A stretch of DNA of 64,000 bases from Rhabditoides inermis (GCA_963966185.1 CAWZYM010000300.1:489001-553000), one strand, 5' to 3'; numbered from the stretch's first letter, positions 49,792-60,799 are shown. The notes: generated from the sequence alone by a model not told the origin. Made by a program: numbers and translations.

Positions 49792-50028
49792 TGAGGGCAT
49801 ATAAGAAAATATACCTTCTTGAATCATTGAGCTAATACATCAGGAGACATGTATACTGCGTTGCAGCTCAAAATTGAGAAGGTATATCTCGCGAACAACA
49901 CTCTGAGAGCCTATAAGAAAATATACCTTCCTGAATCATTGAGATGATTCATCAGGGAACATGTATACTGCGTTGCAGTTTAAAATTGAGAAGGTATATA
50001 TCGCGAACAACATTCTGAGAGTATACGA
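49792..50028. repeat. ~112-bp satellite array, block 4
   Basis: The last two satellite units, running from the LINE target duplication to the start of the 126-bp minisatellite. Confidence 0.9.
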
Positions 50029-53000
50029 TAGATACCGTAACCACCAGTTCAATACCGTACCTCTTCTCTCCTGCCGTCCCAGCCCCTCCCTTCCGTCCGT
50101 CTTCTCCATCCCTCTCCTCGCCCGCCATGCTCGTACGCACCCTATGGAAATCGATAGATACCGTAACCACCAGTTCAATACCGTACCTCTTCTCTCCTGC
50201 CGTCCCAGCCCCTTCCTTCCGTCCGTCTTCTCCATCCCTCTCCTCGCCCGCCATGCTCGTACGCACCCTATGGAAATCGATAGATACCGTAACCACCAGT
50301 TCAATACCGTACCTCTTCTCTCCTGCCGTCCCAGCCCCTCCCTTCCGTCCGTCTTCTCCATCCCTCTCCTCGCCCGCCATGCTCGTACGCACCCTATGGA
50401 AATCGATAGATACCGTAACCACCAGTTCAATACCGTACCTCTTCTCTCCTGCCGTCCCAGCCTCTCCCTTCCGTCCGTCTTCTCCATCCCTCTCCTCGCC
50501 CGCCATGCTCGTACGCACCCTATGGAAATCGATAGATACCGTAACCACCAGTTCAATACCGTACCTCTTCTCTCCTGCCGTCCCAGCCCCTCCCTTCCGT
50601 CCGTCTTCTCCATCCCTCTCCTCGCCCGCCATGCTCATACGCACCCTATGGAAATCGATAGATACCGTAACCACCAGTTCAATACCGTACCTCTTCTCTC
50701 CTGCCGTCCCAGCCCCTCCCTTCCGTCCGTCTTCTCCATCCCTCTCCTCGCCCGCCATGGTCGTACGCACCCTATGGAAATCGATAGATACCGTAACCAC
50801 CAGTTCAATACCGTACCTCTTCTCTCCTGCCGTCCCAGCCCCTCCCTTCCGTCCGTCTTCTCCATCCCTCTTCTCGCCCGCCATGCTCGTACGCACCCTA
50901 TGGAAATCGATAGATACCGTAACCACCAGTTCAATACCGTACATCTTCTCTCCTGCCGTCCCAGCCCCTCCCTTCCGTCCGTCTTCTCCATCCCTCTCCT
51001 CGCCCGCCATGCTTGTACGCACCCTATGGAAATCGATAGATACCGTAACCACCAGTTCAATACCGTACCTTTTCTCTCCTGCCGTCCCAGCCTCTCCCTT
51101 CCGTCCGTCTTCTCCATCCCTCTCCTCGCCCGTCATGCTCGTACGCACCCTAGGGAAATCGATAGATACCGTAACCACCAGTTCAATACCGTACCTCTTC
51201 TCTCCTGCCGTCCCAGCCCCTCCCTTCCGTCCGTCTTCTCCATCCCTCTCCTCACCCGCCATGCTCGTACGCACCCTATGGAAATCGATAGATACCGTAA
51301 CCACCAGTTCAATACCGTACCTCTTCGCTCCTGCCGTCCCAGCCCCTCCCTTCCGTCCGTCTTCTCCATCCCTCTCCTCGCCCGCCATGCTCGTACGCAC
51401 CCTATGGAAATCGATAGATACCGTAACCACCAGTTCAATACCGTACCTCTTCTCTCCTGCCGTCCCAGCCCCTCCCTTCCGTCCGTCTTCTCCATCCCTC
51501 TCCTCGCCCGCCATGCTCGTACGCACCCTATGGAAATCGATAGATACCGTAACCACCAGTTCAATACCGTACCTCTTCTCTCCTGCCGTCCCAGCCTCTC
51601 CCTTCCGTCCGTCTTCTCCATCCCTCTCCTCGCCCGCCATGCTCGTACGCACCCTATGGAAATCGATAGATACCGTAACCACCAGTTCAATACCGTACCT
51701 CTTCTCTCCTGCCGTCCCAGCCCCTCCCTTCCGTCCGTCTTCTCCATCCCTCTCCTCGCCCGCCATGCTCATACGCACCCTATGGAAATCGATAGATACC
51801 GTAACCACCAGTTCAATACCGTACCTCTTCTCTCCTGCCGTCCCAGCCCCTCCCTTCCGTCCGTCTTCTCCATCCCTCTCCTCGCCCGCCATGGTCGTAC
51901 GCACCCTATGGAAATCGATAGATACCGTAACCACCAGTTCAATACCGTACCTCTTCTCTCCTGCCGTCCCAGCCCCTCCCTTCCGTCCGTCTTCTCCATC
52001 CCTCTTCTCGCCCGCCATGCTCGTACGCACCCTATGGAAATCGATAGATACCGTAACCACCAGTTCAATACCGTACATCTTCTCTCCTGCCGTCCCAGCC
52101 CCTCCCTTCCGTCCGTCTTCTCCATCCCTCTCCTCGCCCGCCATGCTTGTACGCACCCTATGGAAATCGATAGATACCGTAACCACCAGTTCAATACCGT
52201 ACCTTTTCTCTCCTGCCGTCCCAGCCTCTCCCTTCCGTCCGTCTTCTCCATCCCTCTCCTCGCCCGTCATGCTCGTACGCACCCTAGGGAAATCGATAGA
52301 TACCGTAACCACCAGTTCAATACCGTACCTCTTCTCTCCTGCCGTCCCAGCCCCTCCCTTCCGTCCGTCTTCTCCATCCCTCTCCTCACCCGCCATGCTC
52401 GTACGCACCCTATGGAAATCGATAGATACCGTAACCACCAGTTCAATACCGTACCTCTTCGCTCCTGCCGTCCCAGCCCCTCCCTTCCGTCCGTCTTCTC
52501 CATCCCTCTCCTCGCCCGCCATGCTCGTACGCACCCTATGGAAATCGATAGATACCGTAACCACCAGTTCAATACCGTACCTCTTCTCTCCTGCCGTCCC
52601 AGCCCCTCCCTTCCGTCCGTCTTCTCCATCCCTCTCCTCGCCCGCCATGCTCGTACGCACCCTATCGAAATCGATAGATACCGTAACCACCAATTCAATA
52701 CCGTACCTCTTCTCTCCTGCCGTCCCAGCCCCTCCCTTCCGTCCGTCTTCTCCATCCCTCTCCTCGCCCGCCATGCTCGTACGCACCCTATGGAAATCGA
52801 TAGATACCGTAACCACCAGTTCAATACCGTACCTCTTCTCTCCTGCCGTCCCAGCCCCTCCCTTCCGTCCGTCTTCTCCATCCCTCTCCTCGCCCGCCAT
52901 GCTCGTACGCACCCTATGGAAATCGATAGATACCGTAACCACCAGTTCAATACCGTACCTCTTCTCTCCTGCCGTCCCATCCCCTCCCTTCCGTCCGTCT

Positions 53001-53811
53001 TCTCCATCCCTCTCCTCGCCCGCCATGCTCGTACGCACCCTATGGAAATCGATAGATACCGTAACCACCAGTTCAATACCGTACCTCTTCTCTCCTGCCG
53101 TCCCAGCCCCTCCCTTCCGTCCGTCTTCTCCATCCCTCTCCTCGCCCGCCATGCTCGTACGCACCCTATGGAAATCGATAGATACCGTAACCACCAGTTC
53201 AATACCGTACCTCTTCTCTCCTGCCGTCCCAGCCCCTCCCTTCCGTCCGTCTTCTCCATCCCTCTCCTCGCCCGCCATGCTCGTACGCACCCTATGGAAA
53301 TCGATAGATACCGTAACCACCAGTTCAATACCGTACCTCTTCTCTCCTGCCGTCCCAGCCCCTCCCTTCCGTCCGTCTTCTCCATCCCTCTCCTCGCCCG
53401 CCATGCTCGTACGCACCCTATGGAAATCGATAGATACCGTAACCACCAGTTCAATACCGTACCTCTTTTCTCCTGCCGTCCCAGCCCCTCCCTTCCGTCC
53501 GTCTTCTCCATCCCTCTCCTCGCCCGCCATGCTCGTACGCACCCTATGGAAATCGATAGATACCGTAACCACCAGTTCAATACCGTACCTATTCTCTCCT
53601 GCCGTCCCAGCCCCTCCCTTCCGTCCGTCTTCTCCATCCCTCTCCTCGCCCGCCATGCTCGTACGCACCCTATGGAAATCGATAGATACCGTAACCACCA
53701 GTTCAATACCGTACCTCTTCTCTCCTGCCGTCCCAGCCCCTCCCTTCCGTCCGTCTTCTCCATCCCTCTCCTCGCCCGCCATGCTCGTACGCACCCTATG
53801 GAAATCGATAA
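50029..53811. repeat. 126-bp minisatellite, about 30 units
   Basis: The unit starts GATAGATACCGTAACCACC and includes TTCCGTCCGTCTTCTCCATC and ATGCTCGTACGCACCCTATG; period exactly 126 bp (e.g. ATG at 50127, 50253). A block of nine units is itself duplicated with a 1,134-bp offset (50635-51117 equals 51769-52251). Because 126 is a multiple of 3 and the unit has no stop in several frames, ORFs above 1,200 codons occur on both strands. The scattered substitutions change residues in every frame, so coding is unlikely. Confidence 0.95.
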
Positions 53812-54130
53812 ATAGGTCTATTTCACTCAGTGAATAGTGTACCTGAACGCCTTCACTTCTCTCGAAAAGTTTCTGGCTGATTCGTCTCCTCCTCTCCGAC
53901 CTTTGCATCCGCCACCCTGTTGCAGGTCTCTCCTGTTGTATGCGTCTTGTCCTCACGTAATTCCTTTCACTGTGTAGGCAACTGGTCATACGCTACACGC
54001 GCTTTCACTGTGCATACACAGTGAAGAGTCGTGAACGACTCCTTTTCACCGTGCATGCACTGTGAAGATCCGTGTAAGACCTCTTTTCACTGTGTGGGCG
54101 CAATGCATGCACGTGTATATAGTATATTGC
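53812..54130. other. Non-coding stretch with repeated small palindromes
   Basis: TTTCACTGTG or a close variant occurs four times (about 53965, 54003, 54045, 54084). Two copies are followed by the inverted form, giving palindromes TTTCACTGTGCATACACAGTGAA (as arms TTTCACTGTG / CACAGTGAA) and TTTCACCGTGCATGCACTGTGAA. Confidence 0.6.
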
Positions 54131-54234
54131 ACATATTTCGAAGGTGATTCAAACAAAGAGAGAGTAAAGAGAGTGTTTTCATAGTAAGAGAGTAGAGAGA
54201 GATTAGAGGTAGTAGAGAAAGTAGAGAGCGCAGA

Positions 54235-54248
54235 GCCGAAGTGGAGAG

Positions 54249-54316
<68 letters not shown>

Positions 54317-54655
54317 TAGGAATGGGAAAGAGAGGTAGAGAAAGGGGAGAGAAAGGGAGATAGAGGGATAGAGAAAAAAGGAGAGAGAGAGAGAAAGAGA
54401 GAGAGAGAGGGGGAGGGAGAGAGGGAGAGAGGGAGAGAGAGATAGAGAGAGAGGGAGAGAGGGAGAGAGAGATAGGGAGAGAGGAGGGAGATAGGGAAAG
54501 AGATAGGGAGAGAGGAGGGAGATAGGGAAAGAGAGAGGGGGAGAGAGGGAAAGGGAGAGAGAGGGAGAGAGAGAGAGGGAGAGAAGGAGAGGGAGGGAAA
54601 AAGAGGGAGAGAGAAAGAAAGAGAGAGAGTGAGAGAGAGAAAGAGAGAGTCGCAC
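54235..54655. repeat. GA microsatellite / purine tract
   Basis: About 420 bases almost entirely A and G, with a pure GA run at about 54255-54312. ORFs rich in Leu and Ser on the minus strand are shadows. Confidence 0.9.
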
Positions 54656-54879
54656 TTATTAGCTCAGAATTCACGATTAAAATATTTCGTGGACAGTTAT
54701 CGTACAGCATACCGAATGAAATGAATCGCGTATTTTCTTTTATTTCGCTTTCTTCGCTTGCGACGTGAACATACTTGGTAAACATTTTATTAGTGAAGTG
54801 TTATTCGAGTACGCAATCAGTTATATCTAGGTCAATAAATATGCATGTTCGTCACATCAATTGGATACGTCACACGGTG

Positions 54880-56017
54880 GGCCACTCGTCTCCGACACGG
54901 AAGTCGAGCCACTCGTATAGCATAAAACGAGGGGGCGGGGACCAGCGGAGGCGGGGGAGGCGCGGAAGCGGGGGAGGCTTGGCGCACTCGCAGAAGGACG
55001 GGCCGCCCTTGATGTTCCTCATGATACAGGGGGAGCACACAGGGGGAGGTGTCTCCTTGAAGTACTCCTTATCGCCGTACACGGCAGCCTAAACGGGTAC
55101 GGTAAGGTTACGGTAGCCAGAATAGGGTACGGTAGGTGCAGTACCAGGGGAAAGGCGCCCAGGAGTAGTCGAAACCGCGGACCTGCTCCAAAAGCTCAAC
55201 CAGTAGCTGGATCGATCCGACGTTGCCCTACTCGTTGTTCAACCAACCAAACTGGGCAGCAACCTGAACGGTTACGGTAAGTACAGTAACCCATCTACCG
55301 TATACCATACCTTGCCTCCCTCGTTCCAGGCGCGTCCCATGAGACGCCCGGTATCACATAGCGACGTACTGAGCAGCGGGGGCTTCAGGAAGAGTCGAGA
55401 TCCTTGTCGAGATCCATGTCGAGAGCCCTGCAACAGTATGGGTGGGCGGGGCTCGGAGGGGCGGGAATCCGGGGATATTCACTTGATGAGCTTGCGGGTG
55501 GACCACTCGTCTCCGACACAGACGTCGAGCCACTCGTATAGCAGAACACGAGGGGGCGAGGACCAGCGGAGGCGGGGGAGGCGCGGAAGCGGGGGAGGCT
55601 TGGCGCACTCGCAGAAGGACAGCTCACCGCCAGACTTGACCGTCACGGGCAAGTCGTGAGAGAACGCGGCCTGAAAGCGATCGATAATCAATCGATATCG
55701 ATCAATAATCGCACCTGCTCGGCGGACTTGTCGAGGTGTCCGAAACAGATAAGTGACTAGGAGGAGTGAGAACGGGGGATAGACGGAACGGAGACGAATC
55801 GGAGAACGGAACGGAGAACGGGGCGGAGAAGAGGAGGACGGATAAACGAGGAGAGCAGAGTGAACCTGGAAAAGAGAGCTATTTCTCGAATAAAAGCAGA
55901 GATAATACACTCACCAAATCATGAGTTGTCGTATGCGACGATGAATCCATCGTCGTAAACCCGTTCCATCGCCCCGCGCTCCAGTTCTGCATAGATATCC
56001 AGATTGGAGGCTGCCAT
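54880..56017 (-). pseudogene. Decaying unknown gene with a duplicated Cys-rich exon
   Basis: Minus strand. ATG 56017 follows TTTTCCAG by 5 bases and opens MAASNLDIYAELERGAMERV; this frame hits a stop just before the donor. Further exons: about 55752-55711 (LICFGHLDKSAEQ), 55672-55490 (LPVTVKSGGELSFCECAK then LLYEWLDVCVGDEWSTRKL), about 55430-55310 (ALDMDLDKDLD, then in another frame STSLCDTGRLMGRAWNEGGK), about 55266-55130 (VAAQFGWLNNE, stop TAG, GNVGSIQLLVELLEQVRG) and about 55090-54890 (YGDKEYFKETPPPVCSPC then FCECAK and YEWLDFRVGDEW). The third and last exons share about 115 bp (FCECAKPPP to GDEW), so one was duplicated. A frameshift and an in-frame stop mark it as decaying or as error-containing sequence. 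The family was not recognised. Confidence 0.5.
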
Positions 56018-56261
56018 TGGATCTGGAAAAGACAACAGGTACAGTAATCGACACAAAACCAAACTAACCAAAGCTGGACGCTATTGCTCTTCATCCCCCT
56101 ATTGTGAGCAGCACGTGCACGTTTCGATACGCACGCGATCGATGTTTTGCTAATATAAATTAATGAATACCAATAATACAATCCTATTTATCTATATGAC
56201 CGACCGCGGGGATCTCCCGTTATGACGCTCATAAATCCATGTAGCTTGTTGACAGACCGCG

Positions 56262-57055
56262 CTAGTAGAGGGGCATCTCGAAAATGTTCTCATCCACAGG
56301 ATCAACATCTCCTCGATTTGATTGAATGTCACCTAAATGCTCTGTCTACTCACGATAAAAAAGAAAACGTACTGTGTCAGGAGGAGAAGAAGCAGACAGC
56401 ACAGCTATCTGCGCCTGGAGCTGAGCCCGCTCGTCCAGCCACGTCTGCTGCTGACGCTGCATCTGCTGCATCGACAGGCTCAGCAGCTGGTACATTCCCA
56501 TCATCACTTGCGGAGCTGCCCCCGTATCGACTGTCTCAAAGACTGAGCCGTCCCCCACATCAGCCACCTGAAAGCAGGCTAATAGCAAACAGAGATGCTA
56601 ATGATGCTCACACCTCAGCGCCGCTGGCGGCCGTCGACGCGCAAGTTGCACACGAGAGTTTCCTTTCGATGATGCGCGACGGCTCCGCCTTGCACATAAT
56701 AATGTGACAACACATTATCGACAGCGCATCGCACGAAACAACCTGCAACAACACGAATCCGGAAAACGCGCATGACGCATTCCCCCTGCACACATACCAG
56801 GATGGCATGCTGCGCGGTCTCGGTGGTATTGCGATGGCGATCATGACAGTGTGGACAGAGTCGGCGCCTGCTAGCCGGGCAAGTGCTGCATGTTGCGTAC
56901 GTCAGGTTGATGCGACAATGCTGGCACAGCAGCGAATTCACTGCAAGGACGAAACGGTTATCACGGGTATCCCGTATGACACGGTCGACACACGTGATGC
57001 CTACGTGCTGTTGGCTGTTGCTAGTCCGTCGCAGCCAACAGCATGCAGGCAGCAC
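56262..57055 (-). CDS. B-box zinc finger and coiled-coil protein (TRIM-like)
   Basis: Four exons on the minus strand, all in phase: 57055-56798, 56742-56614, 56567-56354, 56332-56262; 223 residues. Residues about 43-80 hold C-x2-C-x8-C-x2-C-x6-C-x2-C-x3-H-x8-H (LLCQHCRINLTYATCSTC, RLCPHCHDRH), a B-box-type zinc site. A second Cys-rich piece (SCDALSIMCCHIIMC) follows, then a Gln-rich coiled coil (LSLSMQQMQRQQQTWLDE) and a short acidic end, DENIFEMPLY. Donor TATC|GTGAGT was chosen because it alone joins in phase to the last exon. No RING domain is seen upstream of Met 1, so it is a RING-less TRIM relative or an unrelated zinc protein (inference). Plus-strand ORFs over it are shadows. Confidence 0.62.
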
Positions 57056-57257
57056 TCATCTACCCACTGGCTGGTCGAGAGAGAAGAAGCGAGTTAGTAG
57101 GTCGCGAGATAGCTCGAGCGAATGCCGGCCCGCTGCCGCCGCCCCCTTTTATGCGACAGCGAGTGCCAGCGGATAATTGTGAGAAGCATGCAAATCAAGC
57201 TAGCGCTGACGTGTCACTAACATAATTTTCAAAGTACCGACTGTTCGTAGCGGTGGG

Positions 57258-58824
57258 TTACGAAAAACGGAAAGAGCCGCAGGCGAAGTGATCATTGTCA
57301 ATGAACGCCACAGACTGGATCAGAGGGCACACTATCAGCTTCGTGCGGTCCTGAAAACAAACGATTGCTAGCAAAATCTCCACCAGCTTGATCTCCCCCT
57401 CGCATCCCCCCCTGACCTTGCCCTCCGCCTCGCAGCGCGCCCTCCGCACGAGGTCGAGTGCCAGCCGACCGCTGTCCATCCCAGCCGCGTCCAATGCCTC
57501 CAGAAAGCCACGGCGCACACAGTCACCGTCAATCTCTTCAACAAACAACATGCACCAACATCCCTCAACACAAACTCGCACCACCTCAAGTATGTATCAA
57601 GCAACTATAGACATTGGGTGCATGACTGTCCATATCAATCCTCCGCCACATGTGCCCCCCTCACCCCACTCACTAGCCATGGTTCCAAGCATAGCCTGAT
57701 GGGCAGTCTTCTCCGAGAGAAGCGAGGCGTAAAACGGCATCAGATCGTACCTGCCAATGCGATGTTATAGTCTTATCCATTTATCAAGCCCCAGACAACA
57801 TTAAGTACCAATCATTCTTGACGGTTGCATTAGAAGCATGTAACATAGATCATCCCACTTCACAAAAAATCAAGATGTGTGAAACCTAGACAATACTTCA
57901 TGCAATCTATTTTTGAAAATACCAAATTCCAAAATTCACAGCTTCAGCTTGAGCAATCGGCCCACGTACTGCACTATCACGCGGTTGCCAATGTTCACCT
58001 GCAAGATATAATCATGTAATACTATACCAACTTATGTATTCCTCTTCCCACCTACAGTACCCCCTCATTCCCATCTACAGTACCCCAAACCCCTCTACCG
58101 TCCCCCTATCACTCACAGCGTGCGGCCGTGCCTGCTGTGCTGTCGGAAGACGACCTTCAGGTGAGCCATCATACGCAACACATTCTCCGGAGCGTTCTGA
58201 AAAAGCGTAATCTTGCAAACGAAAATCAATCTTCATCTCTCCTTCCCATCGTGTATATCTCGATAATCGTGAATTAGGCTCATTGGAGAAATGAGGAATT
58301 ACGCATAATAACAAAAGCAGAGACATACATCTCACAAAAGTCAAAAAAAACCTCCTGAATCTTTGGTGATATTATTTATAGTAAGTACAGTACGAACATT
58401 TCCATCTACAGTACCTGAATGTTGGCCTTCATCATGATGAACTTCTTGATGTAGCGACGAGTGCGAACGAGGTCCTTGGCCATCACCGTCACAGAGTCCT
58501 GCAAGGACAACAAGTAAAAAACAGGTAAACAAGTAAACAAAACATAGGAACGCATAAATAAACAAAAACAAATAGAAAACTGACCATCTGGTTCATCTTG
58601 GCCATCTTCTTGATCTCGGCGATCACTTTCTTCTCCTGCATCTCCATGCGGGCCTTCTCGCGGTCCAGCTCGCGGATCGCCTGTTTGTTTATGTTTGTTC
58701 ACACTACGAGTAAACAACAACAAATAAGCAAAACAAACAGTGCTATACTGACCTTGTTGAGGGCGCGCTGGTTCTGCCTGAGCAGCTCCGCCGGCGTCTT
58801 GCGGCGACCGAACAGGAACTCCAT
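57258..58824 (-). CDS. vps-2: Chimera: VPS2/CHMP2 exons 1-3 followed by middle exons of NUP107
   Basis: Exons 58824-58753, 58680-58585 and 58498-58415 give 84 residues of the ESCRT-III subunit CHMP2/VPS2 (MEFLFGRRKTPAELLRQNQR, EKKVIAEIKKMAK, VMAKDLVRTRRYIKKFIMMK), ending in phase 0. The rest of VPS2 is absent. The next exon, 58196 onward in phase 0, is instead NUP107-like (ENVLRMMAHLKVVFRQ), followed by 57998-57940 (VIVQYVGRLLKLK), 57750-57674 (YDLMPFYASLLSEKTAHQ), 57535-57384 (FLEALDAAGMDSGRLALDLV) and 57350-57258, ending in a stop. These match the helical core of the nuclear pore Y-complex protein. The 58196 exon joins the 57998 exon with a 1-base phase error, so the nucleoporin part may be dead. 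Either a fused gene or two truncated genes. Confidence 0.68.
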
Positions 58825-59490
58825 TCCTACAATATGAATATGAATCATTAGTTGATAACTAATAAAAAATTATAACATAACATCAAAAAAGAAAAAAATA
58901 ACATATGATTGGAGAAGTATGAATTAATGAATTATGAAGCGAGCAGTGATGGATGGAGCGAGTGGAGCTAACATGATTGAATGTACGTCATCACCTCGTT
59001 GCGAAAGAAAAGACTGTGTGAAAAGTGAAGAGATAAAACAGATCAAACTCTCCAGGAGAGAGGAAAGATGACCAGTGAAGAAGAGTGAGATGTTATCGCC
59101 GTTTTGTCCACTCAGCGCCGGGTGATAGAAAGTAGCGAGACAAAGTTGATGTTTTCAGTGTTATGAACAGCGCAGAACAAGAATACGAACAATTTCACGA
59201 ATACAACATCAACAATCAACATCAAAACAAACAAAAACAAGATCAGCTGATTGATAGCGGACTAAAATAATGTTTGTGACGAATAGATGCCTAAACGCAG
59301 ATAGTGTTTCATTCATAGGAAGCTGTACTATAAAAAAGCAGGAGTTTTTTTTCAAAACGTGAGAAACAAAGACATATCCGAATAGGCGGTACTTGTAATC
59401 AGCATATTTATTAGCCTCCCACCCACTCTCGATGTCTTTATCCACTCCCTCCCTCCCGTCATTCGCCTCTTCTCTCTCCCGGCGAATGCC
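58825..59490. other. Divergent intergenic region between the VPS2 chimera and the MSP gene
   Basis: No exon recognised. AT-rich; likely holds promoters for both neighbours, whose 5' ends face each other away from it. Confidence 0.45.
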
Positions 59491-60168
59491 ATGGCCGATT
59501 CAGCCCCTTCTGTGCCCGAACAAGCACACTCCAGCAACTCCAGCAACTCTGTGCGCGACTCCTGCCCCCTCTCCGTCACTCCCGAGGTAGAGAGAGAAAG
59601 AGAGAGAGAGAGAGGGGGGGAGAGAGAGAGAGGAGAGAGAGAGAGAGAAAGCCCCTTGTCAGGATGTCGTGTTCCTGTTGGCTGGCGGCAAGACTGACCA
59701 CATGCTGGTCAACACGGGCGACAAGCGACTCGCCGTCAAGGTGGGTCTCGCCACGAACGCCCGACTACCGTATTCCTGTTAGGTGCGCTCGAGTAACAAC
59801 AAGGTCTACCACGTGATTCCCGTCTACCAGTTTGTCGAGCCCGGACAGTGCCAGAATCTTCAAGTCGTTCGTTTCTGCTACAGTATACCGTGGCACTGGA
59901 TTCGGAGAAGGACCCCAAGGACTGCTTCGTTCGCCTGGAGAAGAGCGGAGTGAGGGAGGGAGAGGAGAGGAGAGGAGAGGAGAAGATAAGGAGTTATGAA
60001 CCATTCCAGGTGAAAGGAGATAACCCGTTGCGCATCAACCTCAAGACCGCCAACCCCGACGATCTCGTCTCTGTGAGTATCGACTGTTATCGATCGATTA
60101 TCGATTGATTGCAGGTGGGTCGCCACAACCCAGCCGAGCCTGCCAAGGAGGAGGCGCCCAAGCCGTAG
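59491..60168 (+). CDS. MSP-domain (sperm-specific family-like) protein with an internal phase break
   Basis: Exons 59491-59586, 59663-59740, 59783-59863, 59884-59949, 60010-60072 and 60115-60168. Nematode MSP-domain proteins form an Ig-like fold used in sperm motility and VAP-type binding. Evidence is DVVFLLAGGKTDHMLVNTGD, RLAVKVRSSNN, VIPVYQFVEPGQ (family R.RPVYGFVEPG), DSEKDPKDCF and the C-terminal strand PLRINL. The N-terminus (32 residues, Ser-rich) and the tail AEPAKEEAPKP are extensions. Between 59863 and 59884 lie only 20 bases, GT...CTACAG, that must be removed to keep frame; the family usually has about 12 more residues here (a GP.K.DK...Q strand), so a deletion or sequence error is more likely than a 20-nt intron. 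Otherwise intact. Confidence 0.7.
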
Positions 60169-60407
60169 ACGAACCTCCTGCAAACACCGTCGGATTAAAC
60201 AGTGTATTCAAAACAATAGTCGATTGAATTTGATTTTAATGTACAATGAATGTGATAAAGACTTTCGCAAATCAACAACACTTTTATCGTATAAAAAGCA
60301 CAACGGGTTACACAAACGGGGCAGGAATAAACCGTAGACAACATCTCAACACAACAATACATGCACATCTGTAACAACTGGCTGCTCCTTCTCCATCTCC
60401 TCCTCCA

Positions 60408-60479
60408 CTACTCCAGAAGGTGTCCCCCAGCAGAGTGGATCGCCTCCAGAACCAACTGCAGCTTCTCGCGAGACAGATC
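60408..60479 (-). pseudogene. npp-5: Isolated C-terminal exon of NUP107
   Basis: After TATTCCAG the frame reads DLSREKLQLVLEAIHSAGGH then LLE and stop, which fits the last helix of NUP107 (pattern SKEEL..LL..LR.S...LLD). It lies between the 5' half of NUP107 (61708-64000) and the displaced middle exons (57258-58196). The phase of the preceding visible NUP107 exon does not fit, so about 400 residues are missing here. Confidence 0.5.
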
Positions 60480-60690
60480 CTGGAATATTGTCGTGAAAAC
60501 AAAACAAGGCGACTCCAACGTACATTATCACACAGTACTCGTCTCTGCTAACCCCAGAATGAAGTTAATAGCAAACACATGTTCCTTTACCCCTCACCTT
60601 CACCTAAACACTTTTCTTCCCACCTCATCAAGTCATGATATATCGGACATCGCAAACAATACGCTTCAGTCCTCCAATTACTCCATTACT

Positions 60691-60799
60691 CTGCTTCCTG
60701 ACCTCGGCCGTCCTCCTCGCCCGCTGTGCATCCTCGTCCAAGCGACGACGGGCCAACCGGACGTCCGCCTGCAGGAGGACGGCCGAGGTCAGGAAGCAG
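60691..60799. repeat. 27-bp perfect inverted repeat around a 55-bp centre
   Basis: The left arm 60691-60717 (CTGCTTCCTGACCTCGGCCG...) and right arm 60773-60799 are exact inverted copies. The centre reads sensibly only on the minus strand (DVRLARRRLDEDAQRARR), whereas the flanking exon to the right reads on the plus strand. Confidence 0.85.

Noticed and set aside
49952..53989. ORFs of 1,345, 1,284 and 1,236 codons
   Set aside because: They are the same 126-bp minisatellite read in different frames; substitutions are non-synonymous in all frames.
54087..54785. Leu/Ser-rich membrane-like ORF
   Set aside because: Translation of a GA microsatellite.
56222..56707. 161-codon plus-strand ORF
   Set aside because: Antisense to the phase-consistent B-box gene exons.
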